Source: Sphingobium sp. AP49
GTDB lineage: Bacteria; Pseudomonadota; Alphaproteobacteria; Sphingomonadales; Sphingomonadaceae
DNA length: 64,000 nucleotides
NCBI RefSeq assembly: GCF_000281715.2
Contig: NZ_CP124576.1
Location: 1,805,501-1,869,500 of the forward strand
Direction of reading: 5' to 3'
A program made the translations under genes and the position numbers. Position 1 is the stretch's first letter. The number at the start of each line of letters is the position of its first letter. Of the stretch, positions 33,616 to 45,211 are shown piece after piece. The notes beneath the pieces are model-generated. The model was not told the origin of the DNA and ran no database searches. It saw only the letters and a list, made by a program, of their open reading frames with translations.

Positions 33616-33939
33616 ATGGCTGCGGATGAACCCGGGCAAGACCCGGCAGGGGAAGATGCGCGGATCGCTTCGTTGGAAGCGCGGATCGCGCAAGCCGAAC
33701 ATGCCGAACGGGTCAGACAGGGGACGAAGACGCAACAGGCCGACGATGGTTCGCGCCTGGGCAACAGAGTTCTCGCAGAGCTGATCGGTGGTCTTGTCGG
33801 TGGTGCGTTGATCGGCTGGGTTCTCGACCGGCTGCTCGGCACATCCCCATGGCTCCTGCTTGTCTTCCTCGGTCTCGGGATCGTGGCAGCGTTCAGGAAC
33901 ATCATCAGATTGACGACGACGAAGCGTTCCGATCAATAG
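33616..33939 (+). CDS. atpI: ATP synthase protein I
   Basis: 107 residues from ATG 33616 (GGAAGG 6-7 nt upstream; ATG 33610 is too close to that site). The N-terminal half is a charged coiled coil (ARIASLEARIAQAEHAERVRQG); the C-terminal half has two membrane helices in RVLAELIGGLVGGALIGWVLDR and PWLLLVFLGLGIVAAFRN, the AtpI/AtpZ pattern. It assists assembly of the c-ring or magnesium handling and leads the F0 operon, 46 bp before atpB. Confidence 0.85.
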   Translation: MAADEPGQDPAGEDARIASLEARIAQAEHAERVRQGTKTQQADDGSRLGNRVLAELIGGLVGGALIGWVLDRLLGTSPWLLLVFLGLGIVAAFRNIIRLTTTKRSDQ

Positions 33940-33985
33940 GGACGCTTTTGTCTTAGTCCGAATATTAGACGGTACAGGGGTCCAC

Positions 33986-34771
33986 GTGGCAGAATCCGGC
34001 AAAATCGATCCGATGCATCAGTTTGCGATCGAACCGTTGTTCGGTACCGATCACCTGTCCATCGGCGGCTTCAATATCGCCTTCACCAATAGCGCGCTTT
34101 ATATGGTCGCGGCTGCGGTGGTGCTGTGGATCTTCGTGATCGGCGGCATGAAGCGTGAACTGGTGCCCGGCCGCTGGCAGATGGCGGTCGAATATTTCAC
34201 CGGCTTCATCAAGAATCTGCTGATCTCGAACGTCGGGGAAGGCGGCAAGAAGTATATTCCCTACGTCTTCTCGCTCTTCATGTTCATCCTGCTGGCGAAT
34301 CTTCTGGGTCTGCTGCCGCTGGGTCTGGTCGGCGTCCATCCCTTCACCTTCACCAGCCACTTCACCGCCACCGGCGTGCTGGCGATCATGAGCTTCTCGA
34401 TCGTGCTGATCGTCGGCTTCTGGAAGCATGGGCTGCATTTCTTCTCCCTGTTCGTGCCGCACGGCACGCCCCTGCCGATGATCCCGGTCATTTTCCCGAT
34501 CGAGCTGATCTCGTTCATGGTGCGTCCGTTCAGCCTGGGCCTGCGACTGTTCGTGGCGATGACCGCCGGGCACGTCCTTCTCAAGGTTCTGGCCGGCTTC
34601 GTCATCAACAGCTCGAACGCTGGCCCCGGTTTCGGTCTGACCGTCGGCTTCGCCAGCTTCGTGCTGATGATCGGCATCAGCGCGCTCGAAGTGCTGGTCG
34701 CCGTGATCCAGGCCTATGTGTTCGCGCTGCTGACCTCGGTCTACATCAACGACGCCGAGAACCTGCACTGA
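33986..34771 (+). CDS. atpB: F0F1 ATP synthase subunit a
   Basis: 261 residues with a GTG start (GGGG upstream). Five or six membrane helices. The essential arginine is Arg187 in FSLGLRLFVAMTAGH, which faces the c-ring carboxylate, and the last helices contain SALEVLVAVIQAYVFALLTSVYI. It forms the proton half-channels in the inner membrane. Confidence 0.97.
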   Translation: MAESGKIDPMHQFAIEPLFGTDHLSIGGFNIAFTNSALYMVAAAVVLWIFVIGGMKRELVPGRWQMAVEYFTGFIKNLLISNVGEGGKKYIPYVFSLFMFILLANLLGLLPLGLVGVHPFTFTSHFTATGVLAIMSFSIVLIVGFWKHGLHFFSLFVPHGTPLPMIPVIFPIELISFMVRPFSLGLRLFVAMTAGHVLLKVLAGFVINSSNAGPGFGLTVGFASFVLMIGISALEVLVAVIQAYVFALLTSVYINDAENLH

Positions 34772-34824
34772 GTTTTCGTACATTCTTCAACATGCAATTT
34801 GGTTTAGAAAAAGGAGTTTAGAAC

Positions 34825-35052
34825 ATGGACGCAGAAGCCGCAAAGCTGCTCGGTGCTGGCCTGGCCGCGATCGGTGCGGGCATTGCCGCCCTCGGTGTGG
34901 GCAACGTCTTCAGCTCGTTCCTCGAAGGCGCGCTGCGCAATCCGGGTGCCGCTGATGGCCAGCAGGGTCGTCTGTTCATCGGCTTCGCCGCCGCCGAACT
35001 TCTGGGTCTGCTGGCGTTCGTTATCGCCATGATCCTGGTCTTCGTGGCCTAA
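34825..35052 (+). CDS. atpE: F0F1 ATP synthase subunit c
   Basis: 75 residues: two membrane helices joined by the polar loop RNPGAADGQQG. The Gly-rich first helix (GAGLAAIGAGIAALGVG) packs the ring; the proton-binding carboxylate is Glu58 in FAAAELLGLLAFV. AAGGAG precedes the start, a strong site fitting the high copy number of the subunit. Confidence 0.97.
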   Translation: MDAEAAKLLGAGLAAIGAGIAALGVGNVFSSFLEGALRNPGAADGQQGRLFIGFAAAELLGLLAFVIAMILVFVA

Positions 35053-35118
35053 TGATCGACGGGGCGGGCGGCGTGCCGCCTGCCCCTTGACGACCGCCCC
35101 CTTTTCGGACGGAAAAAA

Positions 35119-35613
35119 ATGCCTCAAATCGCGCAAATTGCCGATACCTATGCGTCCCAGATCTTCTGGCTGCTGCTGACGTTCGGCTTCGTCTTCTTCG
35201 TCATCGGCCGCGGCATGGTGCCCAAGGTGCAGGCGACGGCCGACGCGCGCGACGCGAAGATCACGGGTGATCTTGATGCTGCCAAGGCAGCCTTCGCCCG
35301 CGCCGATGAAGCGGAAGCGGACTATCGCGTCCGTGACGCCGAAAGCCGCGCCGCCGTCCAGGCGACACTGGCCAAGGCCAAGGCGGACGCCGCCAAGGCT
35401 TCGGAAGCGAAGCTCGCTGCCGCCGATGCGGACATCCAGGGCAAGATCGGCGCCGCCGAAGCCCGGATCAAGACCGCCACCGACGCAGCGATGGCACAGA
35501 TTGAAACCGTTGCGGCCGATGCGGCGCGCGACATGGTCGCCCGTATTTCCGGCGCGGAAGCGTCGGATGAAGCGGCCCGCAACGCAGTAAAGGCGGCATT
35601 GGCTCATGGCTGA
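35119..35613 (+). CDS. atpF': F0F1 ATP synthase subunit b' (b-type stalk)
   Basis: 164 residues. One N-terminal membrane helix (IFWLLLTFGFVFFVIGRGMVP) is followed by a long Ala/Glu/Lys-rich coiled coil that reaches the F1 head as half of the peripheral stalk. Alphaproteobacteria use a b'/b heterodimer; this is the first of the pair. It overlaps atpF by ATGGCTGA (8 nt), which couples the two. Confidence 0.92.
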   Translation: MPQIAQIADTYASQIFWLLLTFGFVFFVIGRGMVPKVQATADARDAKITGDLDAAKAAFARADEAEADYRVRDAESRAAVQATLAKAKADAAKASEAKLAAADADIQGKIGAAEARIKTATDAAMAQIETVAADAARDMVARISGAEASDEAARNAVKAALAHG

Positions 35614-36220
35614 GGCAGCAGTAGAGCAGGGCGAGGCACAGGCCCCGCACCTCAATCAGGCAATTCATTCCGAAGGGATGGAACCGGTGGGTACCGTAGC
35701 GCATGAAGGCGTCATCCCGCACACCGACCCCAAGGCGGTCGGCATGGACGCCACCGCCTGGGTCAGCCTGGCGATGCTGGTCTTCATCATCATCTTGCTG
35801 GTTAAGAAGGTGCCGAGCCTGATCGGCGCGGTGCTGGACGGCCGGATCGCCCAGATCAAGGAACAGTTGGCGGAGGCCGCCAAGCTGCGCGCGGAAGCCG
35901 ATGTGCTGAAGGGCGAATATGAGGCGAAGCTGGCTGCGGCTGCTGGCGAGGCCGAAGCGATGCGCGCTTCTGCCGCACATGAAGCCGAAACGCTGCTGGA
36001 AGATGCCAAGGTTCAGGCCGCCGAACTGGTCGCCCGCCGTCAGAAGATGGCAGAGGACAAGATCGGTGCTGCCGAGCGTGCCGCGCTTGCCGACATTCGC
36101 ACCAAGGCGGTGAAGGCTGCCACCAGTGCGGCAGCCAGCCTGATCGCCCAGAGCCATGATGCCAAGGCCGACAAGGCGCTGGTCGACGATGCGATCAAGG
36201 GACTGGGTCCGGTCGCCTGA
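35606..36220 (+). CDS. atpF: F0F1 ATP synthase subunit b
   Basis: 204 residues. An unusual N-terminal extension of about 50 residues (MAEAAVEQGEAQAPHLNQAI...) precedes the membrane helix (AWVSLAMLVFIIILLVKKVPSLI) and the coiled coil with RIAQIKEQLAEAAKLRAEAD. It is the second peripheral stalk subunit. It is the last gene of the F0 operon and is followed by a very strong terminator; the F1 genes must lie elsewhere, as usual in this class. Confidence 0.93.
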   Translation: MAEAAVEQGEAQAPHLNQAIHSEGMEPVGTVAHEGVIPHTDPKAVGMDATAWVSLAMLVFIIILLVKKVPSLIGAVLDGRIAQIKEQLAEAAKLRAEADVLKGEYEAKLAAAAGEAEAMRASAAHEAETLLEDAKVQAAELVARRQKMAEDKIGAAERAALADIRTKAVKAATSAAASLIAQSHDAKADKALVDDAIKGLGPVA

Positions 36221-36236
36221 CCTGATACAGCCAATG

Positions 36237-36284
36237 AAACAGGAAAGGGGCCGGCGCCATATGGTGTCGGCCCCTTTCCTGTTT
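36237..36284. terminator. Long-stem terminator after the F0 operon
   Basis: A 24-bp inverted repeat with almost no loop (centre CCAT/ATGG at 36257-36264): 36237-36260 pairs with 36261-36284, with only two wobble or mismatch positions. It ends in GTTTT on the plus strand and in the complementary T run on the minus strand, serving atpF and the convergent HAD gene. Confidence 0.85.
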
Positions 36285-36344
36285 TGGGCAAAATCGATAT
36301 AGTATGGACCCTGTCTGCTCGCGCACGGCAGCCTATGTGGGGGT

Positions 36345-37259
36345 TCAGACGAAGATGCTGCGCCAGTCCTGTTTCATGCTGACCAGCGTCAGGCCATATT
36401 CGCCCGCCTTGTCCAGGGCCTCGGCCAGCGGGCTAAGCAGGAAATCGCGATCATAGGCGAATTCGCGGTCGGCATCGTCATGGTGGAGCAGCAGCGCCAG
36501 TCGCGGTCCGGGGCCGGTTTTCACATAACGCAGCATGGCCAGGTCGCCGTCCGAATTGCCGAAGGCGATGATCGGGCGACGCCCGATATGCAGCGCGATA
36601 TTCTGTGGCTTCACCTCGCGATCGTCAAAACTGTTGATTTCCGGCAGCTTCATCAACTGGCCCACGCCATCGGCATCGATCTCGAACCGGGTACGGACGC
36701 TGGAGCCGACAACCTGTTCGGGTGGGATGCCATAGACCTCCTCGGCAAAGGCGCGGATCAGGTCCAGTCCCCCGCCCGAGACGATGAAGGTCTTGAAGCC
36801 ATGGGCACGCAGATAGTCCAGCAGTTCGATCTGTGGTCGATAGGCGCATTCCGGGAAAGGGCGGTCGAGCTTGGGATGGCGGGCGGTGGCGAGCCAGTCG
36901 CGCGCGATTTTGGCGAAGGATTCTTCGGTCACGCCGGCATGTTCGCGCGCCGCCACTTCCAGCAGCCCCTTCTTGCCCAGCGCCTTCATGGTGGCCATGT
37001 CCTGTTCGACATAGGCCTTGAACGGCTGCTGCTCGGCCAATTCCGGCTCCTGTTTGATCAGGGCGGCGCGCAATGACCGGGCAAAGAAAAATTGGGTCTG
37101 GAGCGGCTGTTCCGCCCAGAGCGTGCCATCATTGTCGAAGGTCGCGATCCGCTGCGGCACGGGAACATGGTCAGGTCCGTCTCCGGTCACGCGCGCGACG
37201 AAATCGAGGATCGCCGTTCTGGCGGCGCCGTCATTCCAGGAAGGCAGGGGGTTGGTCAT
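36345..37259 (-). CDS. HAD-superfamily phosphatase (phosphoserine phosphatase-like)
   Basis: 304 residues, GAGGAG 9 nt before the ATG. HAD motifs in order: I, RIATFDNDGTLWAEQ (nucleophile Asp43-type); II, TFIVSGGGLDLIRAF; III, Lys in REVKPQNIALHIGRR; IV, IIAFGNSDGDLAML. The large cap between motifs I and II is of the C1 phosphoserine phosphatase type. No signal peptide. The substrate is not known; it could be a small phosphorylated metabolite. Confidence 0.82.
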   Translation of the reverse strand: MTNPLPSWNDGAARTAILDFVARVTGDGPDHVPVPQRIATFDNDGTLWAEQPLQTQFFFARSLRAALIKQEPELAEQQPFKAYVEQDMATMKALGKKGLLEVAAREHAGVTEESFAKIARDWLATARHPKLDRPFPECAYRPQIELLDYLRAHGFKTFIVSGGGLDLIRAFAEEVYGIPPEQVVGSSVRTRFEIDADGVGQLMKLPEINSFDDREVKPQNIALHIGRRPIIAFGNSDGDLAMLRYVKTGPGPRLALLLHHDDADREFAYDRDFLLSPLAEALDKAGEYGLTLVSMKQDWRSIFV

Positions 37260-37399
37260 GAGAGGGCTCCTCGGCGCGGGGCTGTCCGATCATTGGACCG
37301 ATGCGACGGGAGCAGGGCAATCGGGACTTTCCCGAGGCAGGAACGGGTTCGGCCCGCAGTCGGGGCGGACGGCGTCTGGCCATCCACCCCGAACTCACG

Positions 37400-38452
37400 T
37401 CAGGCCGCCAGCGTGGCGTTGTCGATCACGAAGCGATATTTGACGTCGCTCTTCTGCATGCGGGCATAGGCGTCTTCGATATCCTGGATGCGGATCATCT
37501 CGATGTCCGCAACGATGCCCTTCTCGGCGCAGAAATCGAGCATCTCCTGCGTCTCGGCGATGCCGCCGATCAGCGAGCCGGCAATCGAACGACGCTTGAA
37601 GATCAGTGCGCCGACATTGGGCGAGGGGTGGGGATGTTCGGGCACGCCGACCAGCGTCATCGTCCCGTCGCGCTTCAGCAGGGTGGTGAAGGCGTCGAGA
37701 TTATGGCTGGCCGCGACCGTGTTCAGGATGAAGTCGAAGCTGTTGGCATGGGCCTGCATCTCTTCGGCATTGCGCGAAACGACGACTTCGTCGGCGCCCA
37801 GGTCCAATGCGTCCTGGCGCTTGGATTCCGACGTGGTGAAGGCCACGACCTGGGCACCCATGGCATGCGCCAGCTTGATGCCCATATGGCCAAGACCCCC
37901 GATGCCGACAATGCCGACCTTCTGGCCCGGACCGACCTTCCAGTGGCGCAGCGGCGAATAGGTGGTGATGCCCGCGCACAGCAGCGGCGCCACGGCAGCG
38001 AGCTGGTCGGTCGGGTGGCTGATCTTGAGGACGAACTTGTCCTTCACCACGATATTCTGCGAATAGCCACCCAGCGTGTGGCCCGGCGCATCGTCGGTCT
38101 TGCCATTATAGGTGCCGACGAATCCGCTCTCGCAATATTGCTCCAGCCCTTCGTCGCAGGATGCGCAGCCCTGGCAACTGTCGACCATGCAGCCCACGCC
38201 GACCGTGTCGCCGACCTTGAAGGCGCTGACATGGCCGCCGACGGCGGTCACATGGCCGACGATTTCGTGGCCGGGAACGCAGGGATAGAGGGTGCCGTCC
38301 CATTCGGAACGGACCTGGTGCAGGTCCGAATGGCAGACGCCGCAATAGGCGATATCGATCGCGACATCATGCGGACCGACGGCGCGGCGTTCGATGTCGA
38401 GAGCTTCGAGCGGCTTGTCGGCGGCGTTGGCGCCATAGGCTTTTGTGGCCAT
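37400..38452 (-). CDS. Zinc-dependent NAD(P) alcohol dehydrogenase (YahK/cinnamyl type)
   Basis: 350 residues. Catalytic zinc site: Cys and His in YCGVCHSDLHQVRSEW and GHEIVG; structural zinc: four cysteines in MVDSCQGCASCDEGLEQYCESG. The Rossmann fold begins VGIVGIGGLGHMGIKLAHAMGA. The arrangement matches the YahK/AdhC group of broad-specificity NADPH aldehyde reductases. ATG 38452 follows AGGGA. Likely role: reducing aldehydes to alcohols in detoxification or aromatic metabolism. Confidence 0.88.
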   Translation of the reverse strand: MATKAYGANAADKPLEALDIERRAVGPHDVAIDIAYCGVCHSDLHQVRSEWDGTLYPCVPGHEIVGHVTAVGGHVSAFKVGDTVGVGCMVDSCQGCASCDEGLEQYCESGFVGTYNGKTDDAPGHTLGGYSQNIVVKDKFVLKISHPTDQLAAVAPLLCAGITTYSPLRHWKVGPGQKVGIVGIGGLGHMGIKLAHAMGAQVVAFTTSESKRQDALDLGADEVVVSRNAEEMQAHANSFDFILNTVAASHNLDAFTTLLKRDGTMTLVGVPEHPHPSPNVGALIFKRRSIAGSLIGGIAETQEMLDFCAEKGIVADIEMIRIQDIEDAYARMQKSDVKYRFVIDNATLAA

Positions 38453-38698
38453 GGGGAAGATGTCCCTTTGCTTGAGGTTCGCGGTGTGCAGGGCAGATAT
38501 GCCCCTCCCGCTGCTATTCTTGGATGGGCGCGGGCCAGGGGATGACCTGCGCCCGTCTAACATAGGAAGTCGACAGGCTGTTGATTAGGTCGGCTTTTGG
38601 TAAAACAGCCATGAATGGCAATCATGAATGGCAGTGTTGGCCGCGCTTTGTTCCATCCTGCCATTGCGATCCGCGCCGGTGCCGCTATCTCTGCGGCC

Positions 38699-40612
38699 AT
38701 GTCGCAGCCGCAATCCCCCGACCGTTTCAACGAAGACAAGGCGACCTATACCGTCACCGGCAGCCAGCCCGACATCGATGCGGGCGTGGCAGCGATTCGC
38801 ACGACGCTCAACACGTTGCCGACCCGGCCCGGCGTCTACCGCATGCAGGATGCGCGCGGCGACGTCCTCTATGTCGGCAAGGCGCGGGCGCTCAAGAACC
38901 GGGTTGCCAACTACACCCAGGTCGACCGGCTGCCGAACCGGCTGCGGCGGATGGTGGCGCAAACGCGCAGCATGACGATCGTTACCACCAACAGCGAAGC
39001 TGAAGCGCTGTTGCTGGAGGCGCAACTCATCAAGCGCTATCGCCCGCCCTATAATGTCCTGCTGCGCGACGACAAAAGCTTCCCCTTCATCCTGCTGCGC
39101 GAGGATCATGCCTTTCCCCGCGTGCAGAAGCATCGCGGCGCGCGCAAATATAAGGGGCGTTATTATGGCCCCTTCGCCAGTGCCGGATCGGTGACGCGGA
39201 CGATCAACGCGCTGCAGAAGCTGTTCCTGCTGCGGTCCTGCACCGACAGCTTTTTCGCCAACCGCTCGCGACCCTGTCTGCTCTATCAGATCAAGCGCTG
39301 TTCGGCCCCCTGTGTCGATCGCATCGACACGGCCGGCTATGCCGAACTGGTGCAGGACGCGCAGGATTTCCTGGGCGGCAAGTCGACCGCCGTGCAGCAG
39401 AAGCTGGGCGCGGCGATGGAGGCGGCGGCCGAGGCGCTGGATTTCGAACAGGCGGCGGTGATCCGCGACCGGTTGAAGGCGCTGACCTTCATCCAGGGAT
39501 CGCAGGCGATCAATGCCGAAGGGCTGGGCGACGCCGACATCTTCGCGCTGGCGGAAAAGGGCGGGTCGATGTGTATCCAGGCCTTCTTCATTCGCGGCGG
39601 CCAGAATTGGGGGCATCGCAGCTTCTTCCCGGTCCACACCCATGATGTGGCGACCGAAGAGGTGCTGGAAAGCTTCATGGCGCAATTTTACGAGGAAGTG
39701 CCGCCGCCCAAGCTGATCCTGACCGATCGCGAGCCGGCGGAATGCGAGTTGCTGGCCCTGGCCCTGGCCGAGCGGCTGGGTAGCAAGGTGCGGATCGAGG
39801 TGCCGCAGCGCGGTGATCGCACGCGCCTGATCAAGCAGGCGCAGCGCAATGCGGTGGAAGCGCTCGACCGGCGCTTGGCGGAGACCACGACCCAGGCCAG
39901 GATATTGGACGAGATGGTCGAGGCGTTCGGACTCGACGGCGTGCCCGACCGGATCGAGATATATGACAACAGTCATATCCAGGGCGCTCATGCACTGGGC
40001 GCGATGGTGGTGGCCGGGCCGGAGGGCTTCCGCAAGAACGCCTATCGCAAGTTCAACATGAAGAACCCCGAAATCTCGAACGACGATTTCGCGATGATGC
40101 GCGAGATGTTCGAGCGGCGCTTTGGCCGAGCCGCACAAGAAGATCCTGATCGTGACGGTGGCGAATGGCCCGACCTGGTGCTGATCGACGGCGGCAAGGG
40201 GCAATTGTCGGCGGCGCGGGGCATATTGGAAGATATGGGCATCGAGGATGTCTGCATGATCGGCATCGCCAAGGGGCCGCATCATGGCCGCGACGGGCGC
40301 GAAGTGTTCCACCTGATGGATGGCCGGGAAGTGAGTTTCCCGATCAACCATCCCGTGCTCTTCTATATGCAGCGGCTGCGCGACGAGGCGCACCGGTTCG
40401 CGATCGGTGCGCACCGGGCCAAGCGCAGCAAGGCGATTACCGTGTCGTCACTGGACGAGGTGCCCGGCATCGGTCCGGCCCGCAAGAAGGCGCTGCTGAT
40501 GCATTTTGGCACGGCCCGGGCGGTGCGCGACGCGGCGCTGGAGGATCTGCAGCGGGCGCCGGGCGTATCCAAGTGGGTGGCGCAGCAGGTCTATGATTAT
40601 TTCCATGGCTAA
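38699..40612 (+). CDS. uvrC: Excinuclease ABC subunit C
   Basis: 637 residues. The GIY-YIG nuclease appears as GVYRMQDARGDVLYVGKARALKNRV, followed by the UvrB-binding UVR motif (AAAEALDFEQAAVIRDRLKAL), the RNase H-like second nuclease (PDRIEIYDNSHIQGAHALGAMVV and VLIDGGKGQL), and two C-terminal helix-hairpin-helix motifs (DEVPGIGPARKKALLMHFG). It makes both incisions in nucleotide excision repair. ATG 38699 is chosen because MSQPQSPDRF resembles the usual N terminus; no clear Shine-Dalgarno is seen and ATG 38615 remains possible. Confidence 0.93.
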   Translation: MSQPQSPDRFNEDKATYTVTGSQPDIDAGVAAIRTTLNTLPTRPGVYRMQDARGDVLYVGKARALKNRVANYTQVDRLPNRLRRMVAQTRSMTIVTTNSEAEALLLEAQLIKRYRPPYNVLLRDDKSFPFILLREDHAFPRVQKHRGARKYKGRYYGPFASAGSVTRTINALQKLFLLRSCTDSFFANRSRPCLLYQIKRCSAPCVDRIDTAGYAELVQDAQDFLGGKSTAVQQKLGAAMEAAAEALDFEQAAVIRDRLKALTFIQGSQAINAEGLGDADIFALAEKGGSMCIQAFFIRGGQNWGHRSFFPVHTHDVATEEVLESFMAQFYEEVPPPKLILTDREPAECELLALALAERLGSKVRIEVPQRGDRTRLIKQAQRNAVEALDRRLAETTTQARILDEMVEAFGLDGVPDRIEIYDNSHIQGAHALGAMVVAGPEGFRKNAYRKFNMKNPEISNDDFAMMREMFERRFGRAAQEDPDRDGGEWPDLVLIDGGKGQLSAARGILEDMGIEDVCMIGIAKGPHHGRDGREVFHLMDGREVSFPINHPVLFYMQRLRDEAHRFAIGAHRAKRSKAITVSSLDEVPGIGPARKKALLMHFGTARAVRDAALEDLQRAPGVSKWVAQQVYDYFHG

Positions 40613-40640
40613 AATAATTTCGATAACGAAATAATTTCTG
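40613..40640. promoter_or_regulatory. AT-rich inverted repeat after uvrC
   Basis: AAATAATTTCG-ATAA-CGAAATAATTT is an 11-bp inverted repeat with a single mismatch, immediately after the uvrC stop and about 70 bp upstream of the chemoreceptor genes. It could be an operator or part of their promoter. It resembles the AATTTCG/CGAAAT half-sites before the TonB receptor gene. Confidence 0.4.
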
Positions 40641-40705
40641 AACGGTCGTTAAGTATAGATTTATTGTTTCTGGTTGATGTTCGCTCCGCGGTAGGGGAGT
40701 TGGGT

Positions 40706-41011
40706 GTGACAGGAAAAATGGGTCTGGCCACCGTTCAGATGGCGGTAGTGAGTGGGCTGATGCTGTTTGCGGTACTGGGGCCGCCGGCACGGGGCGATAT
40801 GCTGGCGATCCCCCTGACGCCGACCGGGGCGAGCGGGCTGGCCGCGCAGGTGGTGGCTGCGGGGGCGGTCCCGATGGGGAAGGCCCGTTTCGGCGGTGGA
40901 CTGGTGGTCCGGGGCGACCGCAACCGTCTGGCCTGGCCGTTGATGGCGCGGGGCGTTCTGCTGCTGGCGGCGCCCAATCTGCTGTGCCTGCCGCGGAGAG
41001 CCGCCGCATGA
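40706..41011 (+). CDS. Small exported or membrane-associated protein of unknown function
   Basis: 101 residues with a GTG start 6 nt after GGGGAG. A hydrophobic N terminus ([24 protein letters not shown]) is followed by [39 protein letters not shown] and a second hydrophobic stretch ([20 protein letters not shown]). The stop overlaps the chemoreceptor start as ATGA, so the two are coupled. It may be a small membrane partner of the receptor. No family is recognised. Confidence 0.6.
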   Translation: MTGKMGLATVQMAVVSGLMLFAVLGPPARGDMLAIPLTPTGASGLAAQVVAAGAVPMGKARFGGGLVVRGDRNRLAWPLMARGVLLLAAPNLLCLPRRAAA

Positions 41012-42534
41012 GCACGGAAAAACCGATGGAATCGATCCGGCTTGCCGGTGCGCGCATGCTGATGTGCGTGTTCTGGTTGAACGTGCCCGGACTGTGCGTG
41101 GCTGGATTTTTGGTGGGGTCGGCCGACACGCCGCTGGTCACGTTCGCCGCGATCCTGTTGGCGCTGCTCCCCACCTGGATGGTCATCCGGCGCGATGTTG
41201 CGGCGCCTGCGCGCCTGTCGCTCGCCATGACCACCATGGCATTTCCCGCGCTCTATCTGTTCCTGCTGCGCAATCATGCCTGGCAGATGGACATGCACAT
41301 GACCTTTTTTGCGGCGCTGGCGGCGCTAACCGCCTTGCTGGACCGCAGGGCCTTGCTGGCGGGCGCGGCGGTGACGGCCGTGCATCATCTGGCGCTCAAT
41401 TTCACCCAGCCTGATTGGGTTTTCGCCAGCGGGGGCGACCTGCCTCGCGTCCTGTTTCATGCGCTCATCGTGATATTGCAGACGGCGATGCTGCTGTGGA
41501 TCGTGGCGCGGCTGACCCAGATGATCCTGTTGCAGGCCGACGAGAAGCAGCGCAGCGATGCACTGCGGATCGAAGCCGATGATGCGAAATTGCGCGCGGA
41601 GCATGCGCTCGACGCATTGGAGCGCGCGCAGATGGCCGCCACTCGCCAGCGCGCGATCGAGGAGGCGGCGCGCCGGGCAGAGGAATCCGCCGAACGGCGC
41701 CGCCTGGTCGCCGATGCGCTGGAGGCGAGGCTGGGTGCGGTGGTGACCGATCTGGGCCAGTTGTCCCGGCAATTGTCGATCAGCAAGCAATGGCTGTTCG
41801 ACTTGTTGCAACTGACGACGTTGCGATCGGCCGAATTGCAGGCCGCCCATATGAAGGCGGATGGTGATGTGCGGGCGGTCGCGAAGGATACGGAAAAGCT
41901 GGCCAACTCGATCAACGAGGTCGGCAGCAGTGCCTGTCATTCGCGGGATAATGCGTTGCGTGGGGCGATGGCGACACAGGCGTTGACGCCAGAAGTGGAA
42001 ATTCTGTCGGCGACCGTTGATTCCGCGAGCAGCATCGTAGCCCTGATTTCGCAGATCGCTTCGCAGAGCCGCACCCTGTCGCTCAATGCCGGAATAGAGG
42101 CTGCCCGCAGCGGCACCGAGGTGCGCGGCTTTGCGGTGGTCGCGTCGGAGATGAAGAGCCTGGCCGCGCAGACCGCCGATGCGACCCGCCAGATCGATTC
42201 CTATCTTCATGACATCCGCCGGGCCGCACAGAGCGTATCGGGCGCAATCGAGGTGGCGTCCAAGTCGGCTGAAATGATCGACAGCTCGACGGCGGAAATC
42301 GTCGAGGAGGTGGCAGCCCAGATCCGCGCAACCAGCGAGATCGCCGCAGCGACCGACGAGATGGCCCGCCATATTGCGGAGGCTGCGGCGCAGGCCGAAG
42401 CGCTGAGTGGCGCGCTCAAGGAAGCACAGGGCGCGATGGGGGAAACGGACGCGGCAGCCAGCGCATTGTCCAGTCGTTCGGAGGAATTGCAGGAAACGGT
42501 GCGCAACGTGCTGGAGGAATTGCGTGCGGCCTGA
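41008..42534 (+). CDS. Methyl-accepting chemotaxis-like protein with polytopic N terminus
   Basis: 508 residues. The first ~165 residues form five or six membrane helices with a conserved His-rich loop ([26 protein letters not shown]) instead of a periplasmic sensor domain. A coiled coil (about 170-245) links to a signalling domain whose tip is [40 protein letters not shown]. No HAMP domain and no C-terminal methyltransferase-binding pentapeptide are seen. No che genes lie in the window. The His-rich membrane domain may sense a small or redox ligand. Confidence 0.8.
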   Translation: MSTEKPMESIRLAGARMLMCVFWLNVPGLCVAGFLVGSADTPLVTFAAILLALLPTWMVIRRDVAAPARLSLAMTTMAFPALYLFLLRNHAWQMDMHMTFFAALAALTALLDRRALLAGAAVTAVHHLALNFTQPDWVFASGGDLPRVLFHALIVILQTAMLLWIVARLTQMILLQADEKQRSDALRIEADDAKLRAEHALDALERAQMAATRQRAIEEAARRAEESAERRRLVADALEARLGAVVTDLGQLSRQLSISKQWLFDLLQLTTLRSAELQAAHMKADGDVRAVAKDTEKLANSINEVGSSACHSRDNALRGAMATQALTPEVEILSATVDSASSIVALISQIASQSRTLSLNAGIEAARSGTEVRGFAVVASEMKSLAAQTADATRQIDSYLHDIRRAAQSVSGAIEVASKSAEMIDSSTAEIVEEVAAQIRATSEIAAATDEMARHIAEAAAQAEALSGALKEAQGAMGETDAAASALSSRSEELQETVRNVLEELRAA

Positions 42535-42550
42535 CCCGGCTCGATCTCGT

Positions 42551-45069
<2,519 letters not shown>

Positions 45070-45079
45070 TTGACGGCGG

Positions 45080-45106
45080 CCCGGCGCTCCTGAATTGGGC
45101 GCCGGG
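45080..45106 (+). terminator. Hairpin after the CoA-transferase gene
   Basis: CCCGGCGC (45080-45087) pairs with GCGCCGGG (45099-45106) around an 11-nt loop, 11 bp after the stop codon. There is no T tract, so termination may need Rho or be partial. Confidence 0.45.
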
Positions 45107-45211
45107 TACTCGATGATTGCTGATTGATTGCCGCTCCCCGACATATTTCCGCTGAGGGAACCGGGAGCCATGCCGTCCGCTTGACCTGCATCTTCGCAGC
45201 ACGGACCTATC

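Noticed and set aside
38609..38634. Direct repeat of CATGAATGGCA before uvrC
   Set aside because: Two copies of 11 bp are too short to call an element; may be chance.
45107..45211. Possible yybP-ykoY manganese riboswitch before the TerC gene
   Set aside because: The leader lacks the GGGGAGUAG-type core and paired elements I would expect; only a GC-rich hairpin after the previous gene is seen.
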